The notes: generated by a model from the letters alone, not told the origin. A stretch of 64,000 nucleotides of DNA from Flavihumibacter sp. ZG627 (GCF_000814325.1 NZ_JPHF01000011.1:1-64000), one strand, 5' to 3'. Counted from the stretch's first letter, positions 8,509-17,239 are shown. Numbers and translations: made by a program.

Positions 8509-8703
8509 ATAATATTATTACCGCTCTCCGCAACTGCAACGGAAGTCTGCCGTCCAAGTTGTTTAGCGTTTTATAGTACAAAGTTTAACAGGACTGTCGC
8601 CGGTTTGTTCGCGAATCCAAAAAAAATGGCAACAGATAAAGCGAAATTACAATATCTGCCTGATTTGGTGGGATTTACGACATTTGCCCCAAACTGATCA
8701 TTT

Positions 8704-9360
8704 ATGCATTGTTTGCTGGTAGCGTCTACCCCCATGGAAATCAATCCCTTTACCGACCATCTCAGTACGACGGAGAAGCTGAACCATATCGATTTTGATG
8801 TGGATATTCTGATCACCGGCGTGGGCAGCAATGCGGCAACTTATGGCCTCACGCGCTACCTGCAGCATAAGCGGCCCGACCTGGTGATACAGGCAGGTGT
8901 GGCGGGGGCATTCGATGATTCTATTAAACTGGGATCGGTTTTTGCGATCAGGCAGGATGCGTTGGCCGACCAGGGCGTGCAGGAGAAAAATGGTTTTGTG
9001 GATGTTTTCGATATGAAACTGGCGCTGGCAAATGAGATCCCATATAAGAAAGGTGTGCTGCCAAATCCCTATACCGAATTGATCAAGAGGACCAGACTGA
9101 AAAAAGCAAATGGGATCACCGTGAACGAGGTAACGACCAGTAAAAAAAGGGCGGCGCATTATGTATCACGGTATAAGGCTGATCTCGAATCGATGGAGGG
9201 CGCTTCGCTGCATTATGTATGTATCATGGAGCATATCAGTTTTTTGCAGGTGAGGGCTGTTTCAAATTATGTGGGCGAACGAAATAAGAAGAAATGGAAT
9301 ATCCCTCTTGCGATAAATAATCTCAATAAAGAGCTGATCAGGTTACTGGAATCATTGTAG
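8704..9360 (+). CDS. mqnB: Futalosine hydrolase
   Basis: The 218-residue protein belongs to the nucleoside phosphorylase/nucleosidase fold. It shows the N-terminal LLVASTPMEI block, ITGVGSNAATYGLT, the QAGVAGAF loop, and a C-terminal LESMEGASLHYVC that carries the ribose-binding Met-Glu and catalytic acidic region. Futalosine hydrolase removes hypoxanthine from futalosine in the alternative menaquinone pathway. The assignment is strengthened by mqnD 17 bp downstream on the same strand. The upstream 195-bp gap is shared with the divergent PTPS-folE operon. Confidence 0.9.
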   Translation: MHCLLVASTPMEINPFTDHLSTTEKLNHIDFDVDILITGVGSNAATYGLTRYLQHKRPDLVIQAGVAGAFDDSIKLGSVFAIRQDALADQGVQEKNGFVDVFDMKLALANEIPYKKGVLPNPYTELIKRTRLKKANGITVNEVTTSKKRAAHYVSRYKADLESMEGASLHYVCIMEHISFLQVRAVSNYVGERNKKKWNIPLAINNLNKELIRLLESL

Positions 9361-9377
9361 GATCTTATTTATTAATT

Positions 9378-10175
9378 ATGGAACTCAGTTTAGGATTTTC
9401 TCCCTGTCCCAATGACACCTTCATCTTTGATGCGCTGGTGAATGGAAAGCTGGATGCAAATCCTTTTACTTTCAGGTTGTATATGGAAGATGTGCAGACG
9501 CTGAATGAATGGGCGTTAGAGGGGAAACTCGATTGCACCAAAATCAGTTATGGTGTACTGCCGCTGGTGCTGGATCAATACCGGCTACTGCAATCAGGTG
9601 GGGCGCTGGGAACGGGTGTGGGACCGCTGTTGATATCGCGCAAACCTATTCCGCTTAATGATATCGATGGTTTGAGGATTGCGATTCCAGGCCGGCATAC
9701 GACGGCGAATCTACTATTTTCTCTTGCCTTTCCGGGTGCGATGAATAAGGAGTTCATGGTGTTTCATGAAATTGAACAGGCTGTTATAGATGGAAGGGTT
9801 GATGCGGGAGTTATCATTCATGAGAACAGGTTTACCTACCAGCAGAAAGGCTTGCATAAAATAATGGACCTGGGCGAAAATTGGGAGGCAAAACTGCACT
9901 GTCCCATTCCGCTGGGTGGGATTGTCATTAAAAAAAGCATTGCTGAAGATGTTGCGTTGCAACTGGAGAGATTGATCACAACGAGTATTGAATATAACTG
10001 GAAGCAGTATCCGCAGCTATCTGATTTTATCAGGGAGCATTCACAGGAAATGAGTGAGGAGGTTATGCGGCAGCATATAAATCTTTACGTGAATAATTAT
10101 TCGCTGGGATTGGGTGAGGCTGGCAATAAGGCGGTTGAACAGTTACTTGCGCTGTATGCGAATATGGAGATGTAA
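9378..10175 (+). CDS. mqnD: 1,4-dihydroxy-6-naphthoate synthase
   Basis: The 265-residue protein has the MqnD hallmark N-terminus LGFSPCPNDTFIFDAL and a periplasmic-binding-protein-like fold without a signal peptide. The GVGPLL and PGRHTTANLL segments shape the substrate pocket, and His/Glu-rich VIIHENRFTYQ follows. The enzyme cleaves cyclic dehypoxanthine futalosine to give 1,4-dihydroxy-6-naphthoate, the naphthoquinone precursor of menaquinone. It forms a two-gene operon with mqnB. It ends 23 bp before the convergent photolyase gene. Confidence 0.93.
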   Translation: MELSLGFSPCPNDTFIFDALVNGKLDANPFTFRLYMEDVQTLNEWALEGKLDCTKISYGVLPLVLDQYRLLQSGGALGTGVGPLLISRKPIPLNDIDGLRIAIPGRHTTANLLFSLAFPGAMNKEFMVFHEIEQAVIDGRVDAGVIIHENRFTYQQKGLHKIMDLGENWEAKLHCPIPLGGIVIKKSIAEDVALQLERLITTSIEYNWKQYPQLSDFIREHSQEMSEEVMRQHINLYVNNYSLGLGEAGNKAVEQLLALYANMEM

Positions 10176-10198
10176 TGATTGTTCATGGGTTTTAAGGA

Positions 10199-11527
10199 TT
10201 ATTCCGGGGCTTGACCACCCGGCTTTAGCGCGGCCGAATAAACCTGCAGGCAACGTTTCCTGGCAACATCATGATCCACTATCGGTGAGGGGTATTCGAG
10301 ACTATCAAATTCAGGGATCCACTTCCTGATATAGACGCCTTTGGGGTCAAATTTTTCTGTCTGCAGGTATGGGTTAAATATCCTGAAATATGGCGCTGCA
10401 TCGCAACCGCTTCCTGCCGCCCACTGCCATCCCCCATTATTGGCTGCGAAATCATAATCGAGTAGTTTTTTGGCAAAATAAGCTTCGCCCCAACGCCAGT
10501 CGATCAGCAGGTGCTTGGTTAAAAAAGAGGCAACGATCATTCTCACGCGGTTGTGCATGAAGCCGGTTTCATTGAGTTCGCGCATCCCCGCATCCACGAT
10601 AGGATATCCCGTTGTACCATTACACCAGTGTGCAAATTCATTTTCATTATTGCGCCAATGGATGAGATCATACTCCGCCCTGAAAGCCCTGCCCCTGCTC
10701 ACATATGGAAAATGATGGAGGATCATGTGGTAGAAATCGCGCCAGATGAGTTCGTTGAAGAATGTTTCATTGAGGGGCTGCACTTTGCGGGCCAGTTCGC
10801 GGATACTGATCGTTCCAAAACGCAGATGAATTCCCAACCTTGACGTGCTCCTGATGCCGGGGAAGTTTCGCTGCTCCGTATATTTTCTCACCAGGGTTTC
10901 ATTTAGTTCCGTTGTAGGGAAATCAATGTTTACGGGCTGAAATCCCATCGACTCCAGCGATGGCAGGGCTATTGGTTTCTGTTTATAAAAGGCTGCTGCA
11001 TATTCATGTGTTGGATAGGAGCGCAGATAGAATTCATTGACGGTTGCTTTCCATCGTTTGCTATAGGGAGTGAACACAGTGTAAGGGCGACCATCATCTT
11101 TGATCACTTCATTTTTTTCAAAGATCACCTGGTCTTTGTAGTGATGAAAGCTTGCTCCAGCTTCCTTTAACTGTGTTTCAATTGCTGTATCACGGTCGAG
11201 GGCATATTGCTCATAGTCGTGGTTGGTGAAAACGGCCTGGATGGAATATTGTTGGAGCAGGTCTTTAAACACCTGAGCGGGGGTTCCATAACGGACATCC
11301 ATAGTTGAACCCATTGCCAGGAGTTGGTCCTGCATATTACTGAGCGCCTGGTGGATAAAGCTTACGCGGGCATCTGCTTTTTCTTCGAGGTCGCCGAGGA
11401 TGTTACGATCAAAAATAAAGATGGGGAGAACTGGATATCCCGATTTCAGGGCATGGTATAAGGCTGCATTATCGGAGAGCCGGAGGTCACGGCGAAACCA
11501 CATTATTGCGAGGGGCTCTTTATGCAT
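10199..11527 (-). CDS. phrB: Class I deoxyribodipyrimidine (CPD) photolyase
   Basis: The 442-residue protein has an N-terminal antenna domain beginning MWFRRDLRLSDNAALYHA. The C-terminal helical FAD domain carries TSRLGIHLRFGTIS, ELIWRDFYHMIL and the signature YDFAANNGGWQWAAGSGCDAAPYF region. These segments closely follow E. coli PhrB, including the Trp residues used for flavin photoreduction. It repairs cyclobutane pyrimidine dimers using light. An 18-bp perfect palindrome lies seven bases before the ATG and may be an operator. The protein is slightly shorter than E. coli PhrB (about 472 residues), with no sign of truncation in the catalytic domain. A cryptochrome-like role is possible but less likely. 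Confidence 0.93.
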   Translation of the reverse strand: MHKEPLAIMWFRRDLRLSDNAALYHALKSGYPVLPIFIFDRNILGDLEEKADARVSFIHQALSNMQDQLLAMGSTMDVRYGTPAQVFKDLLQQYSIQAVFTNHDYEQYALDRDTAIETQLKEAGASFHHYKDQVIFEKNEVIKDDGRPYTVFTPYSKRWKATVNEFYLRSYPTHEYAAAFYKQKPIALPSLESMGFQPVNIDFPTTELNETLVRKYTEQRNFPGIRSTSRLGIHLRFGTISIRELARKVQPLNETFFNELIWRDFYHMILHHFPYVSRGRAFRAEYDLIHWRNNENEFAHWCNGTTGYPIVDAGMRELNETGFMHNRVRMIVASFLTKHLLIDWRWGEAYFAKKLLDYDFAANNGGWQWAAGSGCDAAPYFRIFNPYLQTEKFDPKGVYIRKWIPEFDSLEYPSPIVDHDVARKRCLQVYSAALKPGGQAPE

Positions 11528-11533
11528 AGTTGT

Positions 11534-11551
11534 TTTGTTGTTTACAACAAA
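11534..11551 (-). promoter_or_regulatory. 18-bp palindrome upstream of photolyase
   Basis: TTTGTTGT-TT-ACAACAAA has two perfect 8-bp arms and a 2-bp centre, located in the 40-bp spacer between the class IV aminotransferase stop and the photolyase ATG. Its size and position suit a dimeric repressor or activator site, for example of a MerR/LitR-type light regulator. The regulator is inference. Confidence 0.5.
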
Positions 11552-11567
11552 GCATGGTGCAGTTGGT

Positions 11568-12422
11568 TCAATCTGTTATCCCGAAAAGAGGTTTAATGAA
11601 GAGGTGGTATAATTCGAGGGAGAGGTTAGCAGTATAATTTTTGTTACCGATCGATTTTATCCACCGGATGCCATAGGTTGAATTGGTCAGGAAAACTTCA
11701 TCAGCATTTTCGAGATCGGCGGGTTGGATGGCTATTTCCTGTACATCCCTGTTATTGGCTTTTAATTTTTCCAAAAGATAACGGCGCATTATGCCAGCCA
11801 CGCAACCTTCTTCGAGTGCAGGGGTTGTGATCTTATTTCCCGACACCAGAAATACGTTTGCGATGGTGCTATCAGAAATCCTTCCTGCATTATTAAGGAC
11901 AAGCGCATCATTCCATTTTTGATTTTTCGCCTCCAGGGCACCCATTATATACGGAAGGTAATTATTGGTTTTGCTGTTGGCGAGAATATCTATCGATTTT
12001 CTTGCCTTATCGTGGATACCCACTACCAGTCCATTTTCATTCCAGTGATGATTGGCTTCGGGGAGGCTCCAGCTTTGGATGATGTGGTGGGGATAATGAT
12101 TTTCGGAATCATAGAGTCCGCCGTTGCCGCGGAAGACCATGAGCCTTATCCGTGCGAGTTTTCCATGGCCGTTGCGATGCACCAATTGAAGGATACGATC
12201 CAGGAAATAAGATGGGTTGATATGGGTGGGAAGCTCAAACTGCAGCAGGTGAAGGGCATCAAACAAGCGTTGCATGTGATAATCGCCGAGCTGGATGGTA
12301 TCGCGGTTCACCTTCATTGTTTCGAAGAGTCCGTCACCATATCTCAGGGCGCGACTGGATGCCCCTACCACCATTTTATCATCGCGATAAAACTGACCAT
12401 CCTGGAAGAGCAACTGCGACAT
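11568..12422 (-). CDS. Class IV PLP aminotransferase / aminodeoxychorismate lyase-like
   Basis: The 284-residue protein is a fold-type IV PLP enzyme. It starts with FQDGQFYRDD and has SSRALRYGDGLFETMKV, PLP lysine Lys151 in ANSKTNNYLP, and the phosphate-binding GRISDSTIANVF segment. The glutamate that normally contacts the cofactor nitrogen in that segment is an aspartate here (Asp184). The family includes aminodeoxychorismate lyase (PabC), branched-chain aminotransferases and D-amino-acid aminotransferases. The compact size and RYGDGLFET block favour a PabC-like role in folate synthesis, but the reaction is uncertain. A strong inverted repeat sits two bases upstream of the start. Confidence 0.82.
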   Translation of the reverse strand: MSQLLFQDGQFYRDDKMVVGASSRALRYGDGLFETMKVNRDTIQLGDYHMQRLFDALHLLQFELPTHINPSYFLDRILQLVHRNGHGKLARIRLMVFRGNGGLYDSENHYPHHIIQSWSLPEANHHWNENGLVVGIHDKARKSIDILANSKTNNYLPYIMGALEAKNQKWNDALVLNNAGRISDSTIANVFLVSGNKITTPALEEGCVAGIMRRYLLEKLKANNRDVQEIAIQPADLENADEVFLTNSTYGIRWIKSIGNKNYTANLSLELYHLFIKPLFGITD

Positions 12423-12423
12423 T

Positions 12424-12449
12424 GTTTATACCTTTTAACAGGTATAAAC
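12424..12449 (-). promoter_or_regulatory. Inverted repeat GTTTATACC/GGTATAAAC before class IV aminotransferase
   Basis: Two perfect 9-bp arms (12424-12432 and 12441-12449) are separated by 8 nt and fill the whole spacer between the small membrane protein stop (12450) and the aminotransferase ATG (12422). As DNA it could be an operator. In mRNA it would fold a hairpin abutting the start codon and could control translation. Confidence 0.5.
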
Positions 12450-12662
12450 TTACATTGTTTTTGTTTGCTTTTGTTTGTGCAGCATAAAGGCCACAATAGA
12501 AAACGTTGCAAAGAGCAGCAGGAGCAGCAGTAAGGGGATGATGGGATATAACTGCGCGGTGAGGTTATAGCTTGTATCCTGGTATTCTGGAACAGAAATG
12601 CCGCTATTCTGCGCTTTGAGCGATTTGATCACCAATTGCGGCAGGTATTTGAACAGATTCAT
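12450..12662 (-). CDS. Small single-span membrane protein
   Basis: This 70-residue protein begins MNLFKYLPQLVIKSL and has one strongly hydrophobic segment near residues 40-60, with a run of seven leucines, followed by a short basic tail ending KQKQTKTM. The frame extends upstream to 12731, but that part is arginine-rich and implausible, so the ATG at 12662 is preferred. It probably inserts with an N-terminal polar domain and a C-terminal anchor. It lies 27 bp upstream of the class IV aminotransferase gene and may share its transcript. I do not recognise a family. Confidence 0.5.
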   Translation of the reverse strand: MNLFKYLPQLVIKSLKAQNSGISVPEYQDTSYNLTAQLYPIIPLLLLLLLFATFSIVAFMLHKQKQTKTM

Positions 12663-12756
12663 AGTAAAAGGTTGAGACCCAAAAGTACAGCGGCGCTGCA
12701 CTCTGTCATACCCGGAAAAGGAACATGGCACCCCCGTATTTTCCCCCTCCCGGGAT

Positions 12757-12863
12757 TACCCGTCTGACGCCTGTCATGACATAAGTCAGACAGGGTTCCT
12801 TCAAGTTGCCTGAACCTGAGGCCTACCCATCTGACGCCTGTCCTGACAGGCGTCAGATGGGTA
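12757..12863. repeat. Palindromic repeat pair downstream of tex, possible terminator
   Basis: A perfect palindrome with 19-bp arms and a 2-bp centre (12824-12863) begins just past the tex stop. A diverged copy of the same unit, TACCCGTCTGACGCCTGTC, starts at 12757 and pairs imperfectly with GTCAGACAGGGT at 12785-12796. The short palindrome TGTCATGACA lies at 12772-12781. The arrangement is REP-like and could end tex transcription, although no T-tract follows on the reverse strand. Confidence 0.55.
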
Positions 12864-12869
12864 ATGGAA

Positions 12870-15116
12870 TTATTTGAACTTCTTCTTCAGTTCCATCAGC
12901 TTGGACTGGAATTCATTGGCCGGGGCGGCTTTCGGCGCCTTGGGAGCAGCCGGCTTTGGTGCAGCGGGGGCGGCCGTGGTACGGGCATGCTCTTTCATGG
13001 AGAGGCCGATCCGCTTGCGGGCAACATCCACCTCGGTGACGGTTACAGTTACTTTTTGCTGGAGCTTCACCACTGTGGAGGGATCACTCACATAGGTATT
13101 GCTGAGTTGGGATACATGCACCAGTCCATCCTGCTTTACGCCGATATCCACAAACACGCCGAACTTGGTAATATTGGTTACAACGCCGGGAACCACCATC
13201 CCCTGCTTCACGTCTTCAATTGTTTTAATGGTGTCATCAAAACGAAATTCCTCGATGGGGGCACGGGGATCACGGCCCGGCTTCTCGAGTTCACGAAGGA
13301 TATCTTCAATGGTGAATTCACCGATCGATTCTGAAATATATTTTTTCCGGTTGATCTGCTTTCTTAGTTCAGCCTGTTTGATAAGATCGGTAACCGAGCA
13401 TCCAAGATCTTTTGCCATCGCTTCCACCACATGATAGCTCTCGGGGTGAACAGCACTGTTATCGAGCGGATTGGAGGCATCACGGATGCGCAGGAAACCC
13501 GCGCACTGCTCATAGGTTTTAGGGCCCATCAGGCTCACCTTTTTCACCTCATCCCTAGAATTGAATGCACCATTTTTTGTTCTGTACTCAACAATATTTT
13601 TTGCAAGTGTTGCACTCAATCCAGATACATAAGTGAGCAGATGTTTGCTGGCAGTATTGAGGTCTACACCAACATGGTTCACGCAACTTTCAACCACGCG
13701 GTCGAGGCTTTCCTTTAACCGGGTCTGGTTAACGTCATGCTGGTATTGTCCCACGCCTATTGATTTCGCATCAATCTTAACGAGCTCGCTGAGTGGATCA
13801 AGCAATCTCCTCCCGATGCTGACGGCACCGCGCACAGTAACATCCTGGTCAGGAAATTCTTCGCGCGCAACATCCGAGGCCGAATAAATAGATGCACCAC
13901 TTTCATTCACCTGGAAAACACTCACTGGCTTTCCAAAATCAATGCTCCGTACCAATGTTTCTGTTTCACGTCCGGCGGTTCCATTTCCAATTCCAATAGC
14001 TTCTATATCATATCGATCAACCAGTTGACGGATCGTGGCGATGCTGCCCTGCCAGTCGTTCTGCGGCGGGTGCGGGTATACGGCAGTGTTATACACAAGT
14101 GCGCCCTGTGCATCAAGGCAAACCAGTTTGCAACCTGTACGGAAACCGGGATCAAGTGCCATCACCCTTTTTGATCCAAGCGGTGATGCCAGCATTAGCT
14201 GGCGCAGGTTTTCTGCAAACACATGAATGGCCTCTTCATCGGCAGAAGTTTTGCTGTTCATGCGGAACTCATTTTCGATAGAAGGTTTTAGCAGCCTGTC
14301 GAAACTATCGGTAATGGCAGTTTTCACTTCAGCAGCAGCCGCAGTATTATTCTTTACGAATATCCTTTCCAGTGAGTCGACACCAGTTGCCTTATCAATA
14401 TTGATATCCATGATAAGGAATCCTTCCTTTTCACCGCGGCGGATGGCGAGTATGCGATGGGAGGGACATTTAGCCAGGGCTTCATTGAACTCAAAATAAT
14501 CACGGTATTTCTGAGCTTCTGTTTCTTCCTTTTTTGAGCTCAACACTTTTGACGTAAGGATGGCTCCATCCTGGAATTGTTTCCGGATAATATTACGCGC
14601 CTGTTCATTTTCTGCAACCCATTCGGCAATGATATCGCGCGCACCCTGCAGGGCATCTTTAATTTCTTTGACCTCTTCATTCAAAAATGCACCCGCTTCT
14701 TTTTGCAGGTCGATATTGCCCTGTTCAAAGATCAGTTTGGCGAGGGGTTCCAATCCCTTTTCAATGGCCTGTGTTGCGCGTGTTTTGCGTTTGGGTTTGT
14801 AGGGAAGGTAAATATCTTCCAGGGCGGTAGCATCAAGGCATTCCTCGATACGATTTTTCAATTCAGGGGTCAGTTTGCCGAGGCCTTCGATGGTTTTGAG
14901 AACAGTATCTTTTCTTTTGTGGAGTTCAGTATAATATTTTACTTCTTCAACGATATCATTGATGGCCACTTCATCGAGGTTGCCCGTTGCTTCTTTTCTG
15001 TATCGCGCCATAAAAGGAACGGTTGCTCCTTCGGCCTGCAGGTCATACACATTGTTAACCTGCTTGAGTGAAAGAGAAAGTTTTTTAGCGATTACCGCTA
15101 TATATTTTGATTCCAT
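12870..15116 (-). CDS. tex: Tex-like S1 RNA-binding transcription accessory protein
   Basis: The 748-residue protein has the complete Tex layout. It runs from an N-terminal helical domain with the VPFMARYRKEATG block, through a YqgF-type RNase-H-fold domain around residues 315-450 (ALDPGFRTGCK, GIGNGTAGRETE), to tandem helix-hairpin-helix motifs (LTYVSGLSATLAKNIV) and an S1 domain near residues 635-705 (GVFVDIGVKQDGLVHVSQ). The tail is rich in Ala, Pro and Lys. Tex is a cytoplasmic nucleic-acid-binding protein linked to transcription and rRNA metabolism. The ATG at 15116 is preferred over an upstream TTG at 15131. A -7 box lies 28 nt before it. Confidence 0.95.
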   Translation of the reverse strand: MESKYIAVIAKKLSLSLKQVNNVYDLQAEGATVPFMARYRKEATGNLDEVAINDIVEEVKYYTELHKRKDTVLKTIEGLGKLTPELKNRIEECLDATALEDIYLPYKPKRKTRATQAIEKGLEPLAKLIFEQGNIDLQKEAGAFLNEEVKEIKDALQGARDIIAEWVAENEQARNIIRKQFQDGAILTSKVLSSKKEETEAQKYRDYFEFNEALAKCPSHRILAIRRGEKEGFLIMDINIDKATGVDSLERIFVKNNTAAAAEVKTAITDSFDRLLKPSIENEFRMNSKTSADEEAIHVFAENLRQLMLASPLGSKRVMALDPGFRTGCKLVCLDAQGALVYNTAVYPHPPQNDWQGSIATIRQLVDRYDIEAIGIGNGTAGRETETLVRSIDFGKPVSVFQVNESGASIYSASDVAREEFPDQDVTVRGAVSIGRRLLDPLSELVKIDAKSIGVGQYQHDVNQTRLKESLDRVVESCVNHVGVDLNTASKHLLTYVSGLSATLAKNIVEYRTKNGAFNSRDEVKKVSLMGPKTYEQCAGFLRIRDASNPLDNSAVHPESYHVVEAMAKDLGCSVTDLIKQAELRKQINRKKYISESIGEFTIEDILRELEKPGRDPRAPIEEFRFDDTIKTIEDVKQGMVVPGVVTNITKFGVFVDIGVKQDGLVHVSQLSNTYVSDPSTVVKLQQKVTVTVTEVDVARKRIGLSMKEHARTTAAPAAPKPAAPKAPKAAPANEFQSKLMELKKKFK

Positions 15117-15144
15117 TTTTGTTTGTTTCAATTTTTTCGGATCG

Positions 15145-15152
15145 CAAATATA
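15145..15152 (-). promoter_or_regulatory. -7 box TATATTTG for tex
   Basis: On the reverse strand TATATTTG lies 28 nt before the tex ATG, inside the short spacer after the hydrolase gene, and matches TAnnTTTG exactly. Confidence 0.5.
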
Positions 15153-15163
15153 AGGGGATGCGA

Positions 15164-15808
15164 CTATCCCTCCAGTATCCTTGCCAGCAATCCATTCACT
15201 TCTTCCGACCTGTTCATCACCATCAGGTGCCCGCCGCCGGGAATGGTATGGGTGGGTTTCACATAGCGCACAGGAAGCAGGTGATCACCCGAGCCATGAA
15301 TATGATGGCAATCGGCTGGGATGTCAGTAGCTTTCCAACTAAGTATTGCACCCAATGCCCATCTGATAAAAGCAGGATCGGATTCGCTGATAATTTTTCT
15401 GAGCAGTGCTTTATCCTCATCCGTTTCGGTGGTGAAGATGCGTCGGGCGAGGGAAGCATTTTTAAAAAGGGAGATCGGCAGTATCTTATGGACTTTTAAA
15501 GGTGCTACAATTTTATAATAGAAAGGTAATTGTGCGGGTGATGAAATACTCGCAATCAGGATGGTATGTTTTGGTTTGAAGAGTCGACTTATTTCAGCAG
15601 CCAGCATGCCGCCGAAAGATAATCCCACCAGTCCCCAGTTTTCATTCATATCAATTTTTTCTGCCAACCGAATGGCATAATCATGCAGGCTTTCAGTGGG
15701 GTGGGGAGGAATCCAATCGATATGCACCATCTCATATCCATCGGGTAAATGGATATGGCGGAACACTCTTTTATCAGCACCTAAACCTGGAATAAAATAC
15801 AGTTTCAT
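15164..15808 (-). CDS. Alpha/beta hydrolase
   Basis: The 214-residue protein has an alpha/beta-hydrolase fold. It has the oxyanion-side FIPGLGAD loop near residues 6-13, nucleophile elbow GLSFGG with Ser64, an acidic residue in HGSGDHLLP, and the terminal His in PGGGHLMV. The small size leaves little room for a lid domain, suggesting a soluble esterase or thioesterase of unknown substrate. No signal peptide is present. It is divergent from the cystathionine beta-synthase gene, with 46 bp between start codons, and lies upstream of tex on the same strand. Confidence 0.85.
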   Translation of the reverse strand: MKLYFIPGLGADKRVFRHIHLPDGYEMVHIDWIPPHPTESLHDYAIRLAEKIDMNENWGLVGLSFGGMLAAEISRLFKPKHTILIASISSPAQLPFYYKIVAPLKVHKILPISLFKNASLARRIFTTETDEDKALLRKIISESDPAFIRWALGAILSWKATDIPADCHHIHGSGDHLLPVRYVKPTHTIPGGGHLMVMNRSEEVNGLLARILEG

Positions 15809-15854
15809 AAGCTCCCTTCTAGAATTGTAACTTTACCGTGCAATAAAGCTTGCT

Positions 15855-17216
15855 ATGGATATAAAAAATAATATACTTGAAACGATCGGCAATACCCCGC
15901 TGATCCGTCTGAACAAAATTACTAAAGACCTGCCCGGCACTATTCTCGCCAAGGTAGATTATTTCAATCCGGGAAACTCCATCAAAGACCGCATGGCGCT
16001 GAAAATGGTGGAGGTAGCCGAAAAAGAAGGCAAGATCAAACCGGGTGGAACCATTATCGAATGCACCAGTGGCAATACCGGAATGGGATTGGCACTGGCA
16101 GCAGTGGTGAAGGGATACAAATGCATATTCACCACTACCGATAAACAGAGCAAGGAAAAAATGGATATCCTCAAAGCTGTTGGTGCAGAGGTGATTGTTT
16201 GTCCCACTAATGTAGAACCCGACGATCCCCGCTCCTATTATTCAGTTGCGCAAAGGCTTGCAAGGGAGATCCCCAATTCCTATCATTTCAACCAGTATGA
16301 TAACCTGGCCAATCGTTTAGCACATTATGAAACAACCGGGCCAGAGATCTGGCGTCAAACCGATGGCACCATCACGCATCTTGTTTGCACAGCAGGAACC
16401 GGTGGAACGGTAACAGGTACTGCGCAATACCTGAAGGAGATGAACCCCGATATACAGATCTGGGCAGTGGATGTTTATGGATCATTGCTCACAAAATATT
16501 TCCGCACCGGTGAAGTGGATATGGGGGAAGTGCATCCTTATATTTCAGAGGGATTCGGGGAGGATTTCGTACCACAGAATTATGATATGAGTGTGATCGA
16601 TCATTTTGAACAGGTCACTGATAAAGATGGCGCTATCATGGCGCGTAAGCTTGCCAAAGAAGAAGGATTATTCTGCGGATATAGTGCAGGAAGTTGTATA
16701 CAGGGATTGATGCAACTGAAAGACCGCCTTAAACCAACTGATGTGGTGGTATGCATATTCCATGATCATGGTAGCCGCTATGTGGGTAAGATCTATAATG
16801 ACCAGTGGATGCAGGAAAGAGGATTCCTTGATGTAAAAACTTTTAAGGATATCGTAAACGGCAGGGGCACCAATAAGAAGTTGATAAGTCTGGCCCCTGA
16901 GCATACCGTTGCCGAAGCGGTGGACCTTATGCGTAAATACGATATCGAGCATATACCTGTATTGAACGGGAATGGATTTGTGGGATCTATCAGTGAAGGG
17001 GGATTATTCCAGAAAGTTTTTTCGAATCCTGATATCAAGCATGAAAAAGTTGGATCGGTGATGGAAGCGGCCTTTCCAATTGTGGACTTTCTGACCCCGG
17101 TTGAGAAGTTAAGTACACTGATAAATCGCGAAAATGGCGCAGTGTTGAGCAAGGACGAAGCGGGTAATTTCCACATTGTGACCAAGTACGATGTGATTCA
17201 GGCCATGGGCAAGTAA
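15855..17216 (+). CDS. Cystathionine beta-synthase
   Basis: The 453-residue protein has a fold-type II PLP core (about residues 1-330) with cofactor lysine Lys44 in GNSIKDRMA, the substrate loop TSGNTGMGLA, and the phosphate-binding GTGGTVTG. It is followed by a tandem CBS-domain region (about 340-453). The C-terminal pair separates it from cysteine synthases and matches cystathionine beta-synthase, with the CBS pair as regulatory module. It condenses serine (or acetylserine) with homocysteine. It could pair with the transsulfuration enzyme at 3012 to make cysteine from methionine. No heme-binding N-terminal extension is present, as expected for bacteria. Confidence 0.9.
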   Translation: MDIKNNILETIGNTPLIRLNKITKDLPGTILAKVDYFNPGNSIKDRMALKMVEVAEKEGKIKPGGTIIECTSGNTGMGLALAAVVKGYKCIFTTTDKQSKEKMDILKAVGAEVIVCPTNVEPDDPRSYYSVAQRLAREIPNSYHFNQYDNLANRLAHYETTGPEIWRQTDGTITHLVCTAGTGGTVTGTAQYLKEMNPDIQIWAVDVYGSLLTKYFRTGEVDMGEVHPYISEGFGEDFVPQNYDMSVIDHFEQVTDKDGAIMARKLAKEEGLFCGYSAGSCIQGLMQLKDRLKPTDVVVCIFHDHGSRYVGKIYNDQWMQERGFLDVKTFKDIVNGRGTNKKLISLAPEHTVAEAVDLMRKYDIEHIPVLNGNGFVGSISEGGLFQKVFSNPDIKHEKVGSVMEAAFPIVDFLTPVEKLSTLINRENGAVLSKDEAGNFHIVTKYDVIQAMGK

Positions 17217-17239
17217 ATAGATCAATTTCAATGAAACTC

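Noticed and set aside
8509-8703. tRNA-like pattern (GGTTTGTTCGCGAATCC) in the divergent gap
   Set aside because: No cloverleaf or acceptor stem can be built around it.
12864-15071. Several long open frames antisense to tex
   Set aside because: Shadows of the tex coding strand caused by codon bias; they have no plausible protein character.
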